Positions 44,673 to 52,904 of a DNA stretch of 64,000 bases are shown in pieces (the first letter of the stretch is position 1; each line of letters begins with the position of its first letter). A program made the translations under genes and the position numbers. The notes under the pieces were generated by a model, which saw nothing but the letters and a program-made list of their open reading frames with translations, searched no databases and was not told the DNA's origin. The DNA is from Mycobacterium sp. (GTDB lineage Bacteria; Actinomycetota; Actinomycetes; Mycobacteriales; Mycobacteriaceae): assembly GCA_016197405.1 (NCBI GenBank), contig JACPVR010000022.1, forward strand, positions 217,455 to 281,454, written 5' to 3'.

Positions 44673-46210
44673 CAGCGGACCGCCCGATCTGCACGCGATG
44701 CACGGCTCGACGAAATAGGTTGCGCGGCAGCCCAGGCGACATACTCGTCAGGCTTGAACCGGCGCGTGGCCCGCGCGTAGGCCAGGTGCGAAGCCGGCCA
44801 CATCGCGGTCACCTTGCCTTGCGCGTTGGTGTACCAACCGGGGCAGTTGTCGGTGAAGACAGTGCGATCGAGCTTCTGTTCCAGCCAACCCTGGAACGTC
44901 TGATAGGTGCTGTCGCTCACCTGCAGCCACGACAGCCGGTTGCGTTCCTTGTGCTCGAGCGCTTGGCGGATATAGGCGGCTTGACGCTCAAGCAGGAAAA
45001 CGATGGTGTTGGTGATGCTGTTCGTGTTTGGGCCGAAGAGCATGAACATGTTGGGGAAGTTGGGCACCGTCATTCCGAGGTAGGCCGACGGAGTCTGGGA
45101 CCACTGCTTGTGCAAGTCGGCTCCCGCCCGGCCTCGAATGCTGATGGGCGCCAAGAACTCGCTGGCCTTGAAGCCCGTGCACCACACGATGATGTCGGCG
45201 TCGACGTGACGGCCGTCAGCGGTGTTGATGCCGGTCGCGTCGACGCTCTCCATGGCCGAACCGACCAGGTGGACGTCGTCACGTCCGATGGTGGGATACC
45301 AGTCGTTGGACAGCAGCAACCGGTTGCACAGGAGGCGATAGTCGGGAATGGCGGCCGCTACCTCGGCGGGATCCTTGACATGACGCTTGAGCCGCTGAAT
45401 GAGGTACCACTGCGACAATCTGCGAATGGGTTCGGCGGCTCGGGTCACCAACGGGTAGCGAGTCTCGTACGACAGGAACAACACGTTGTGGTGCAACTTT
45501 CGCAACCAAGCGAAGCGACGCATCAGGGCGGTCTGGAACGGCCCCGGCACCCGCCGGCTCTTCCACATGACCCAGTTCGGTGAGCGCTGCACGATGGTCA
45601 GATCCTTGACCTGATCAGCGATCGCGGGCACGACCTGGATGGCACTGGCACCGCTGCCCACGACGGCCACCCGCTTGTCGGTGAGATCGACGTCATGGTC
45701 CCACTGTGCCGAATGGAATGCCTTGCCGGCGAAGGTGTCCAAGCCCGGGACGGACGGCGTCTTGGGCCGGCTCAGCTGCCCGGTGGCCATGATCAAGATG
45801 TCCGCTTCGACGGTGTCGCCGCCGGCAGTGGTCACCGTCCAGGTGCCCGCATCGTCGTCGAATTCCGCTGCGCTCACCTCGGTGTCGAAGCGGATGAGCG
45901 GTGTGATCCCGAACTCGTCGGCCACTTCGGCCAGATAGTGGTGGATTTCGGCTTGCTTGCCGAACAGTGCCGACCAGTCCGGTTTGAGCGCATAGGAGAA
46001 CGAGTAGATGGCAGACGGCACATCGCATGCCGCGCCGGGGTAGGTGTTGTCCCGCCACACGCCCCCGACGGACGAGCCCCGTTCGAAGATCGTGATGTCG
46101 TCGAATCCGGAGCGCTTCAACTCGATCGCCGCAGCCAGCCCCCCGAACCCGCATCCGACGATGACGGCGGACGTCTTCTTGGTGGTCCGCCTTCCGACGG
46201 CCTTACTCAT
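44672..46210 (-). CDS. Baeyer-Villiger-type flavin monooxygenase 1
   Basis: This 512-residue FAD/NADPH monooxygenase has the first Rossmann motif GCGFGG at 19-24, the BVMO fingerprint FxGxxxHxxxWD at 160-171 (FAGKAFHSAQWD with His166) and the second Rossmann motif GSGASA. A C-terminal FxGPN region is visible (LFGPNTNS). It inserts oxygen next to a ketone, or acts on an aldehyde. It is the first gene of the five-gene operon. The second BVMO at 54204 is a clear paralogue with the same length. Start at 46210 (MSKAVG) or 46228. Confidence 0.92.
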   Translation of the reverse strand: MSKAVGRRTTKKTSAVIVGCGFGGLAAAIELKRSGFDDITIFERGSSVGGVWRDNTYPGAACDVPSAIYSFSYALKPDWSALFGKQAEIHHYLAEVADEFGITPLIRFDTEVSAAEFDDDAGTWTVTTAGGDTVEADILIMATGQLSRPKTPSVPGLDTFAGKAFHSAQWDHDVDLTDKRVAVVGSGASAIQVVPAIADQVKDLTIVQRSPNWVMWKSRRVPGPFQTALMRRFAWLRKLHHNVLFLSYETRYPLVTRAAEPIRRLSQWYLIQRLKRHVKDPAEVAAAIPDYRLLCNRLLLSNDWYPTIGRDDVHLVGSAMESVDATGINTADGRHVDADIIVWCTGFKASEFLAPISIRGRAGADLHKQWSQTPSAYLGMTVPNFPNMFMLFGPNTNSITNTIVFLLERQAAYIRQALEHKERNRLSWLQVSDSTYQTFQGWLEQKLDRTVFTDNCPGWYTNAQGKVTAMWPASHLAYARATRRFKPDEYVAWAAAQPISSSRASRADRAVR

Positions 46211-46338
46211 CGCAGACTGAAGACCCACGAATTCCTGCTTTCTGTAATGAGATAGCGCCGAAAGGCGACTGGACCGCGAAGCGGGACCGTGACAATCGAT
46301 CCCCGCTGGTGACGTAGGAAGGCCTTACGGGGCAAACG

Positions 46339-47454
46339 TCATGACGACGCCGCAGTACTGCGCAGCACCGGTAGGGTCGTCGACTCGGCCTCGGCGGGCT
46401 GACGTCCCTCGGCGCCGAGCAGATACTCCTCGGTCGACCCCGGCCAGTTGCTGTAGAGATCGGCCAACCGGTGAAAGCACGGGCGCGGGTCGGGCACGAC
46501 GAACTGCGCCTCACGAGTCCGCGCACCCGGGGCTGCGTCGGCGGCAATCCCTTTCCGGTAGATCGGGGCAATGCGCTCGCCGAGGAAGTCGTCGAATACC
46601 TCCAAGCCTTTGTCACTGAGGAACCACTTCGACAGCAGACGCAGCGCAATACCGGTGGCGAGCTTGGATCCGAGCTTGGGACGACGGTTGATCGCGATCA
46701 ATTCGCGCTCTTCCCACGACATGGTCAGCATCGCCATATCCGCGAAGGCTCGCAGGACGAACATCGCCGGTTTCCGGAATGCCGGGCGCAGATCGCCGAT
46801 CACCGTGCCACTGGGGTATTCCCCGGTGGCGAACGGCGAGAGAGTTTCGCGCGCCTGCAGTCCGGTGGCGAATTTGTTGCGCGCATGAGCGATGAAGTCG
46901 ATCAATTCGCCGTAGGTCGACGGCAGGTGATCCGGATTGGTTCCCAGCAGTGCGGCAGGCACCTGCTGCTCGCGGCAGAACTGATCCCGCTCGGCGCTGG
47001 TCAGCTCACCATGCAGCCGCTCGTAAACCGCCAGGAACGACGCTGACAGCATGGCTTGGGTCAGGGCGAGTTCGTATTCGGCATTGGCCTGGTAGTGCAA
47101 GGCCGTCAGCGGTTCGAGACCGACGATCGTCGAATGCCGTCGACGCACGATTCCGCTTACGTATTCGGCGTCATCCGGTGTGCCATAGGTGGCGGCGTAG
47201 GTGTACCACGCCACGTGCTTGAACCGCATCACCGGATCGTCGCCGAAGCTGTCATGGTCAGCCGCAGCGGCGGCGAAGGCGGGATGCAGTGTCAGCAGCA
47301 GCGCCTCGCGCAGCAGGCCGACGATGAAGACCGTCGGATCCTTCATCACCCGCCAGGTGACCGACCCTGGCCCCAATGCCCACTCGACGGGATCGTCACT
47401 GCCCGGCTGGGTCGTGGTCGCCGGGACCTTGGTCTTTACGGCCGCGATTTCCAT
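46339..47454 (-). CDS. DUF2236 (MpaB/Lcp-like) oxygenase 2
   Basis: This 371-residue DUF2236 protein is a distant paralogue of the one at 11463. It has WALGPGSVTWRVMKDPTVFIV at the start, the conserved RFKHVAWYTYAATYG region and STYGELIDFIA. The ATG at 47454 has AGGAAAGGA upstream; an ATG 13 codons earlier is possible. It lies 128 bp upstream of the five-gene operon on the same strand, so may be transcribed with it. Enzymes of this family cleave isoprenoid double bonds or oxidise related substrates. Confidence 0.78.
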   Translation of the reverse strand: MEIAAVKTKVPATTTQPGSDDPVEWALGPGSVTWRVMKDPTVFIVGLLREALLLTLHPAFAAAAADHDSFGDDPVMRFKHVAWYTYAATYGTPDDAEYVSGIVRRRHSTIVGLEPLTALHYQANAEYELALTQAMLSASFLAVYERLHGELTSAERDQFCREQQVPAALLGTNPDHLPSTYGELIDFIAHARNKFATGLQARETLSPFATGEYPSGTVIGDLRPAFRKPAMFVLRAFADMAMLTMSWEERELIAINRRPKLGSKLATGIALRLLSKWFLSDKGLEVFDDFLGERIAPIYRKGIAADAAPGARTREAQFVVPDPRPCFHRLADLYSNWPGSTEEYLLGAEGRQPAEAESTTLPVLRSTAASS

Positions 47455-47799
47455 CTGCGAAATCCTTTCCTCGACATCCGTTTTGGCCGGCATCAGCGAT
47501 TCACACCGCACCAGAGGCGTCGTGCGCGCGGTTCTGACCACTCGGACGACGTAGCGTCGACGACACTCGCGAGATGCTGCGGCGGCAATCCATGCCTTCA
47601 ACGCATACTATTTATGTAATGGTGACCTAGTCAACATTTTGCGCAACTCTAAGGCGGATCTGTATCGCACGCTTGATTCCCGGCGACCGCATTCGCCCCA
47701 TCACGGCCGTTGCGGCACCACCCGGTCTAGCATCAATCCATCTCGACACCCCGGGCGGCCGCGCCGTGGCGGCCGCTGTCTTCACGAGGAAGTCCGAAC
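47455..47799. other. Divergent promoter region, DUF2236 gene 2 and TetR
   Basis: This 345-bp gap holds an AT-rich core at about 47601-47640 (ACGCATACTATTTATG) and a short TGACCTAGTCA palindrome at 47623-47633. I see no gene in it. Confidence 0.5.
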
Positions 47800-48462
47800 A
47801 TGACTGGCGATAGCGCTCCCGCGAGACAGCGCCTGGATTCCGAACAGCGCCGCGAGCAGATTCTGGCAGTGGCAGCACGCCACTTCGAGGAGCGCCGCTA
47901 CAGCGATGTATCGACCGGCGCCATCGCCGACGAGGCCGGGGTCGGACGGCCGTTGATCCACTACTACTTCGGCACCAAGCGCGAGATGTATCTCGAAGTC
48001 GTCCGCCGCTTCGCCCTCGTCCCGCCACACGTACCCGCCGCCGTGGTGCAGGGAATCGCGCCGGATGCACTGGAGGACCGGATCCGGGCAAGCATCGACT
48101 ACTGGCTCTCGGTCACCTCACGCCACAAGTCCATGTGGACCTCGACGATCAGTGTCGACGCCCAAGACCATGACATTCAGCGCATCATCGAGCAGGCCGA
48201 CGACGTGGCGGCCGACCGCATGCTCGAAGCGCTCGGCCTCGAAGAACATCCTCAACGGACGCGATTGCACGCAATGATTTTGGCGTTCGGCGGAATGGCA
48301 CGGGCCGCCGGAAGGCAGTGGCTGGTACGGGACACCCTGGACCGCGGCGAAGTCACGGAACTTCTCACCATGTCGCTGCTGACCATCATCCGCGATGTCG
48401 CACCCCGCTTCGAATCGCAGCGGCCCCCCGAATTGCACCTCGCCGAGCCCCCGGCGGGGTAG
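47800..48462 (+). CDS. TetR family regulator
   Basis: This 220-residue TetR has the DNA-binding domain at residues 16-62 (TGAIADEAGVGRPLIHYYF around the recognition helix). The C-terminal region is typical of the AcrR-like class. It is divergent from the second DUF2236 gene and converges with the AveC-like copy 6. The likely targets are itself and the oxygenase/five-gene cluster. Confidence 0.88.
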   Translation: MTGDSAPARQRLDSEQRREQILAVAARHFEERRYSDVSTGAIADEAGVGRPLIHYYFGTKREMYLEVVRRFALVPPHVPAAVVQGIAPDALEDRIRASIDYWLSVTSRHKSMWTSTISVDAQDHDIQRIIEQADDVAADRMLEALGLEEHPQRTRLHAMILAFGGMARAAGRQWLVRDTLDRGEVTELLTMSLLTIIRDVAPRFESQRPPELHLAEPPAG

Positions 48463-48477
48463 ACCAGGTTACTGCGC

Positions 48478-49293
48478 TCAGACCGCGTGCTGGCGGACCG
48501 GCTGCGCTTCAGACGATTTCACCTGCCGAGCCACGCGCTCGGCATGACCGGCGCAGAACAGGATCAGGCCCAGCGCCATTGCGATACTCAACGCAGCGGC
48601 GACATGCACCGCGACGGCCGGCATATCTGCGTTGAGCGCAACGCCCACCGGCATAGCCACGCCGAGCGTCACGAAGGACGCCAGTGGCGCACATACCGCC
48701 ACCCGCAACAACATTCGCCGGTGATCACCGAGAGCTTCGATGGCCAACCACATCAGCGTCCCCGTCACCACGGGCACCATCGCGTTGATCACCACCCAGT
48801 GGACGGGGAATCCGAGGATCTGGAACGGCTGATGGCCGTAGTAGGTGTACATACCCCACCGCAAGAACGGCAGTTCATAGAGAAGGTCGGCAACACCCCA
48901 GGTCAGCGCGACACCGAAGACCGCGCGCGCACCGCGTCCGCCGTCGATCAACCGGTAACAGCTGTACCCGCCCAAGCCGAAGAAAAGGGCGTAACCGAGG
49001 TAGTCGAACAGCGGGTCCCGCATGCCGAAAGCGCTGATGTAACTAAGCGGGATGTTGTCCGGAAACCACACCAGCGTCAACCTGTTGAGTACCGGAGGCG
49101 CGAAATATGCCACCGCCAACGCCCCGCCCAAGGCCGCCAAGGGGATGGCGGTGCGACTACGCCATCCCACGTAGGCCAACCACCCGACTGCGGCAGCAAG
49201 CTGTGCGAAGAACAGCCAATAGAACACGGTGTACGCCGCCACCGGGGATTGCATGCCGGTAGGCATGACCACCATCTCGGTGGTGATGGGCAT
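48478..49293 (-). CDS. AveC-like multi-spanning membrane protein (short form, copy 6)
   Basis: This 271-residue membrane protein has about seven hydrophobic segments and the loop YYGHQPFQILGFPVHW followed by Val-Ile-Asn. The EPxxD motif seen in other copies is replaced by APPVLNRLTLVWF, so a conserved acidic pair is missing. GGAGG precedes the ATG at 49293. It is divergent from fadA with a 363-bp gap containing two TATGCGTA-type motifs. Confidence 0.76.
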   Translation of the reverse strand: MPITTEMVVMPTGMQSPVAAYTVFYWLFFAQLAAAVGWLAYVGWRSRTAIPLAALGGALAVAYFAPPVLNRLTLVWFPDNIPLSYISAFGMRDPLFDYLGYALFFGLGGYSCYRLIDGGRGARAVFGVALTWGVADLLYELPFLRWGMYTYYGHQPFQILGFPVHWVVINAMVPVVTGTLMWLAIEALGDHRRMLLRVAVCAPLASFVTLGVAMPVGVALNADMPAVAVHVAAALSIAMALGLILFCAGHAERVARQVKSSEAQPVRQHAV

Positions 49294-49507
49294 CGCTGTA
49301 CCTCCAAGTGTGACGTGAGCCCCGTCGAGCGGATCTCTCAGCAGTGTGCCACATGGTTGCGCGACGTTGATGCCCTTTACATCCGCACAGTGCAAGTCAT
49401 ATCGACAGATACCGCCACTATGCGCAGATCGATCACGTGCCTGCCGCGTCGCCCGTTGAGCATCGCCATGCAGACACCCCAAGACCGAACAGAACCTGAG
49501 TCTGGCT

Positions 49508-49515
49508 TACGCATA
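49508..49515. promoter_or_regulatory. TATGCGTA motif (copy 4, as TACGCATA)
   Basis: One of two copies 37 bp apart in the same promoter region, upstream of fadA. Confidence 0.38.
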
Positions 49516-49544
49516 GTTGCATCTGTGGTTGTCAGTAGTTTAAA

Positions 49545-49552
49545 TACGCATA
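49545..49552. promoter_or_regulatory. TATGCGTA motif (copy 5, as TACGCATA)
   Basis: Second copy in the fadA/AveC-like promoter region, 37 bp after the first, within TTTAAATACGCATAGC. The spacing is close to a multiple of the helical turn. Confidence 0.4.
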
Positions 49553-49656
49553 GCTTAGATGCGATGCGCTTGGGCAAAGTCGGCTTCTTGGGCCGCGATG
49601 TTCGCAGTGTGCACTGTCACGCATCCAGCACCACCTGGCCATTCAGAAAGGCGACG

Positions 49657-50782
49657 ATGTCCGAAGAAGCATTTATCTACGAGGCGATCCGTACGCCGCG
49701 CGGTAAGCAGCGCGGCGGTGCCCTCACCGAGATCAAGCCCATCGATCTCGTCGTCGGCCTGATCGACGAGCTGCGCGCCCGGCACCCTGGTCTGGACGAG
49801 AATCTGATCAGCGATCTCATCCTGGGCTGTGTGTCCCCGGTCGGCGACCAGGGCGCCGATATCGCCCGCACCGCGGTGCTGGCAGCCGGCATGCCCGACA
49901 CCACCGGTGGCTTCCAGCTCAACCGCTTCTGCGCCTCCGGCCTGGAGGCTGTCAACCTGGCCGCGCAGAAGGTCCGCTCCGGCTGGGACGACCTGGTGCT
50001 GGCCGGCGGCGTCGAGTCGATGAGTCGCGTGCCGATGGGCTCCGACGGCGGCGCCTGGGCCACCGACCCCGAGACCAACTACGCCGTCTCCTTCGTTCCG
50101 CAGGGCATCGGCGCTGACCTGATCGCCACCATGGAAGGCTTCTCCCGCGAGGATGTCGATACCTACGCCGTGCGTTCGCAGCAGCTGTCAGCGGCGGCGT
50201 GGTCGGGCGGCTACTTCGCCAAATCGGTAGTCCCGGTTCGCGATCAGAACGGCCTGGTCGTCCTCGATCACGACGAGCACATGCGCCCGGAAACCACCGT
50301 CGAGTCCCTCGGCAAGCTCAGGCCGGCATTCGACGGTGTCGGCGCGATGGGCGGTTTCGACGATGTGGCGCTGCAGAAGTACCACGCCGTCGAGAAGATC
50401 AACCACGTCCACACCGGCGGTAACAGCTCGGGCATCGTCGACGGCGCCGCCCTGGTGCTCATCGGATCCGAAAAAGCCGGTGCTTCGCAGGGCCTGACCC
50501 CGCGGGCACGCATCGTGGCCACCGCCACCAGCGGCGCCGACAGCACCATCATGCTGACCGGGCCCACCCCGGCCACCAACAAAGTGCTCGAGCGGGCAGG
50601 CCTGACGGTCGACGATATCGACCTGTTCGAGATCAACGAGGCCTTCGCCTCGGTGGTGCTGAAGTTCCAGAAGGACCTGAAGATCCCCGACGAGAAGCTC
50701 AACGTCAACGGTGGCGCCATCGCGATGGGTCACCCGCTGGGCGCCACCGGCGCCATGATCACCGGAACCATGGTCGATGAAC
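49657..50782 (+). pseudogene. fadA: Thiolase FadA, C-terminus lost at a deletion
   Basis: The first 375 codons encode an ordinary acetyl-CoA acyltransferase: the acylated Cys is in NRFCASGLEAVN near residue 93, and HPLGATGAMI near the end matches the family. FadA normally continues another 28 or so residues with the second catalytic Cys in CIGGGMG. Here the thiolase sequence stops at GTMVDE, and the frame runs on through unrelated residues to 51255, overlapping fadB out of frame. The second Cys, needed for thiolysis, is absent. The junction contains GATGAAC, present in both genes in relatives, which suggests a deletion between short repeats. ATG at 49657. Confidence 0.75.
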
Positions 50783-52837
50783 GAGCACTACACCGAGTCG
50801 ATGCACAACGCCGTAGATCGGCTTGTAGCGGAGCAGGATTCGATCACCGGCGTCATCATCACCAGCGCGAAGAAGACCTTCTTCGCCGGCGGCGACCTCA
50901 AGGCGATCTCTCGTGTCACGGCCGACACCGCCGGAGAGTTCTTCGCGACGGCCGAGGCGATCAAGGCCGACCTGCGCAAGCTGGAGAAGCTGGAGAAGCC
51001 CGTCGTGGCCGCCATCAACGGCGCCGCCCTCGGCGGTGGCCTGGAGATCGCGTTGGCCTGCAACCACCGCATCGCCGCCGATGCCAAGGGTGTGGTGATC
51101 GGCTTGCCCGAGGTGACTCTGGGTCTGCTGCCCGGCGGTGGCGGGGTCGTTCGTACGGTGCGCATGTTCGGTATTCAGAAGGCCTTCAGCGAGGTGCTCT
51201 CGCAGGGCACCCGGTTCAAGCCGGCCAAGGCCCTCGAAATCGGGCTCGTCGATGAGCTCGTCTCGTCCGTGGATGAGCTCGTCCCGGCGGCCAAGGCCTG
51301 GATCAAGGCCAACCCCGATGCGCATACCCAGCCGTGGGATGCCAAAGGCTACAAGATGCCCGGCGGCACGCCGTCGAGCCCAGCACTGGCCGCGATCCTG
51401 CCGTCGTTCCCGGCGCTACTCAAAAAGCAGCTCAAGGGAGCCCCCGTGCCGGCTCCGCGGGCCATCCTGGCCGCCGCGGTCGAGGGTGCGCAGGTCGACT
51501 TCGACAATGCCAGCCGGATCGAAAGCCGCTACCTGACCCAACTCGCCGCAGGCCAGACCTCGACGAACATGATCCAGGCGTTCTTCTTCGATCTGCAGTC
51601 GATCAACGCCGGCGGTTCCCGTCCGGAGGGTATCGGCAAGACTCCGATCACCAAGGTCGGTGTGTTGGGTGCGGGCATGATGGGCGCCGGTATCGCCTAC
51701 GTATCGGCCAAGGCCGGGTTCGAGGTCGTCCTCAAAGACGTCACCCTGGAAGCCGCGCAGCGCGGCAAGGCCTACTCGGAGAAGCTCGAAGCCAAGGCAC
51801 TGCAGCGAGGCACGACCACACAGGAGCGCAGCGACGCGCTGCTGGCCCGTATCACGCCGAGTGCCGACCCGGCAGACTTCGCCGGGGTGGACTTCGTAAT
51901 CGAGGCGGTCTTCGAGAACCCCGAGCTCAAGCACCAGGTCTTCGGCGAGATAGAGGACATCGTCGAACCCAACGCGCTGCTGGGCTCGAACACCTCGACA
52001 CTGCCGATCACCGGACTGGCTACCGGGGTGAAGCGTCACGAGGATTTCGTCGGCATTCACTTCTTCTCGCCGGTCGACAAGATGCCGCTGGTGGAGATCA
52101 TCCGCGGTGAGAAGACCTCTGATGAGGCGCTTGCCCGGGTCTTCGACTACACCCTGGCCATCGGCAAGACCCCGATCGTGGTCAACGACAGCCGCGGCTT
52201 CTTCACCTCTCGTGTCATCGGCACATTCGTCAACGAGGCGATGGCGATGTTGGGCGAGGGTGTCGCACCGGCCAGCATCGAACGAGCCGGTTCACAGGCC
52301 GGGTACCCAGCGCCGCCGCTGCAGCTGCTCGACGAACTCAACCTCGAACTACTCAAGAAGGTCTCGGTGCAAAACCAGGCCGGCGCAGAGGAGTTGGGCC
52401 AGGTCTACAACCTGCACCCCGGCGAGTTGGTCGTGGACAAGATGCTCGAGATCGGTCGTCCGTCGCGCCTGAAGGGTGCCGGCTTCTACGAGTACGCCGA
52501 CGGCAAGCGCGTCGGACTGTGGCCAGGACTGAAGGAGACCTTCAACTCGGGCACCGATGAAATCCCGTTGCAGGACATGATCGACCGGATGCTGTTCGCC
52601 GAAGCCCTGGAAACCCAGAAGTGCATCGACGAGGGCGTGCTCATGACCACCGCCGACGCCAACATCGGCTCCATCATGGGGATCGGCTACCCGGCCTGGA
52701 CCGGTGGCAGCGCGCAGTTCATCGTCGGATACTCCGGCCCACTGGGCACCGGTAAGGAAGCCTTCGTGGCCCGCGCCAAGGAATTGGCCGCCCGCTACGG
52801 CGACCGCTTCAACCCCCCGGCCTCGCTGCAGGCCTGA
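50777..52837 (+). CDS. fadB: Multifunctional enoyl-CoA hydratase/3-hydroxyacyl-CoA dehydrogenase FadB, N-terminus shortened
   Basis: This 686-residue protein is a beta-oxidation multienzyme: crotonase domain at about 1-200 (INGAALGGGLEIAL, GLPEVTLGLLPGGGG), a linker, then the NAD-binding 3-hydroxyacyl-CoA dehydrogenase domain (GVLGAGMMGAGIAYVSAKAG) and two C-terminal domains. Relatives are about 715-720 residues, with roughly 30 residues before MNEHY that form the first strand of the crotonase fold. These are missing, removed by the deletion joined to fadA. The ATG at 50777 lies inside fadA and has no clear ribosome site. A terminator hairpin follows the gene. Confidence 0.8.
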   Translation: MNEHYTESMHNAVDRLVAEQDSITGVIITSAKKTFFAGGDLKAISRVTADTAGEFFATAEAIKADLRKLEKLEKPVVAAINGAALGGGLEIALACNHRIAADAKGVVIGLPEVTLGLLPGGGGVVRTVRMFGIQKAFSEVLSQGTRFKPAKALEIGLVDELVSSVDELVPAAKAWIKANPDAHTQPWDAKGYKMPGGTPSSPALAAILPSFPALLKKQLKGAPVPAPRAILAAAVEGAQVDFDNASRIESRYLTQLAAGQTSTNMIQAFFFDLQSINAGGSRPEGIGKTPITKVGVLGAGMMGAGIAYVSAKAGFEVVLKDVTLEAAQRGKAYSEKLEAKALQRGTTTQERSDALLARITPSADPADFAGVDFVIEAVFENPELKHQVFGEIEDIVEPNALLGSNTSTLPITGLATGVKRHEDFVGIHFFSPVDKMPLVEIIRGEKTSDEALARVFDYTLAIGKTPIVVNDSRGFFTSRVIGTFVNEAMAMLGEGVAPASIERAGSQAGYPAPPLQLLDELNLELLKKVSVQNQAGAEELGQVYNLHPGELVVDKMLEIGRPSRLKGAGFYEYADGKRVGLWPGLKETFNSGTDEIPLQDMIDRMLFAEALETQKCIDEGVLMTTADANIGSIMGIGYPAWTGGSAQFIVGYSGPLGTGKEAFVARAKELAARYGDRFNPPASLQA

Positions 52838-52839
52838 CT

Positions 52840-52891
52840 CCACCGACGCGGTGCTCCCTCGGTCCGTCTGCCGAGGGAGCATCGTCGGTGG
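52840..52891 (+). terminator. Hairpin after fadB
   Basis: Two stacked stems pair CCACCGACG with CGTCGGTGG and TGCTCCCTCGG with CCGAGGGAGCA around an 8-base loop, 3 bases after the fadB stop. Likely terminator of the fadA-fadB transcript. Confidence 0.75.
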
Positions 52892-52904
52892 TCGACTAGG
52901 CGTA

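Larger units (their letters stand above)
49294..49656. other. Divergent promoter region, AveC-like copy 6 and fadA
   Basis: This 363-bp gap is AT-rich at 49535-49560 and holds TACGCATA at 49508 and 49545. No gene-like frame is visible; the open frame continuous with fadA lacks coding character. Confidence 0.6.

Noticed and set aside
48487..49656. N-terminal extension of the fadA frame
   Set aside because: It runs antisense through AveC-like copy 6; the thiolase homology begins exactly at the ATG at 49657.
50785..51255. Continuation of the fadA frame after the deletion point, as a possible fusion protein
   Set aside because: The residues are the out-of-frame reading of fadB and resemble no thiolase C-terminus.
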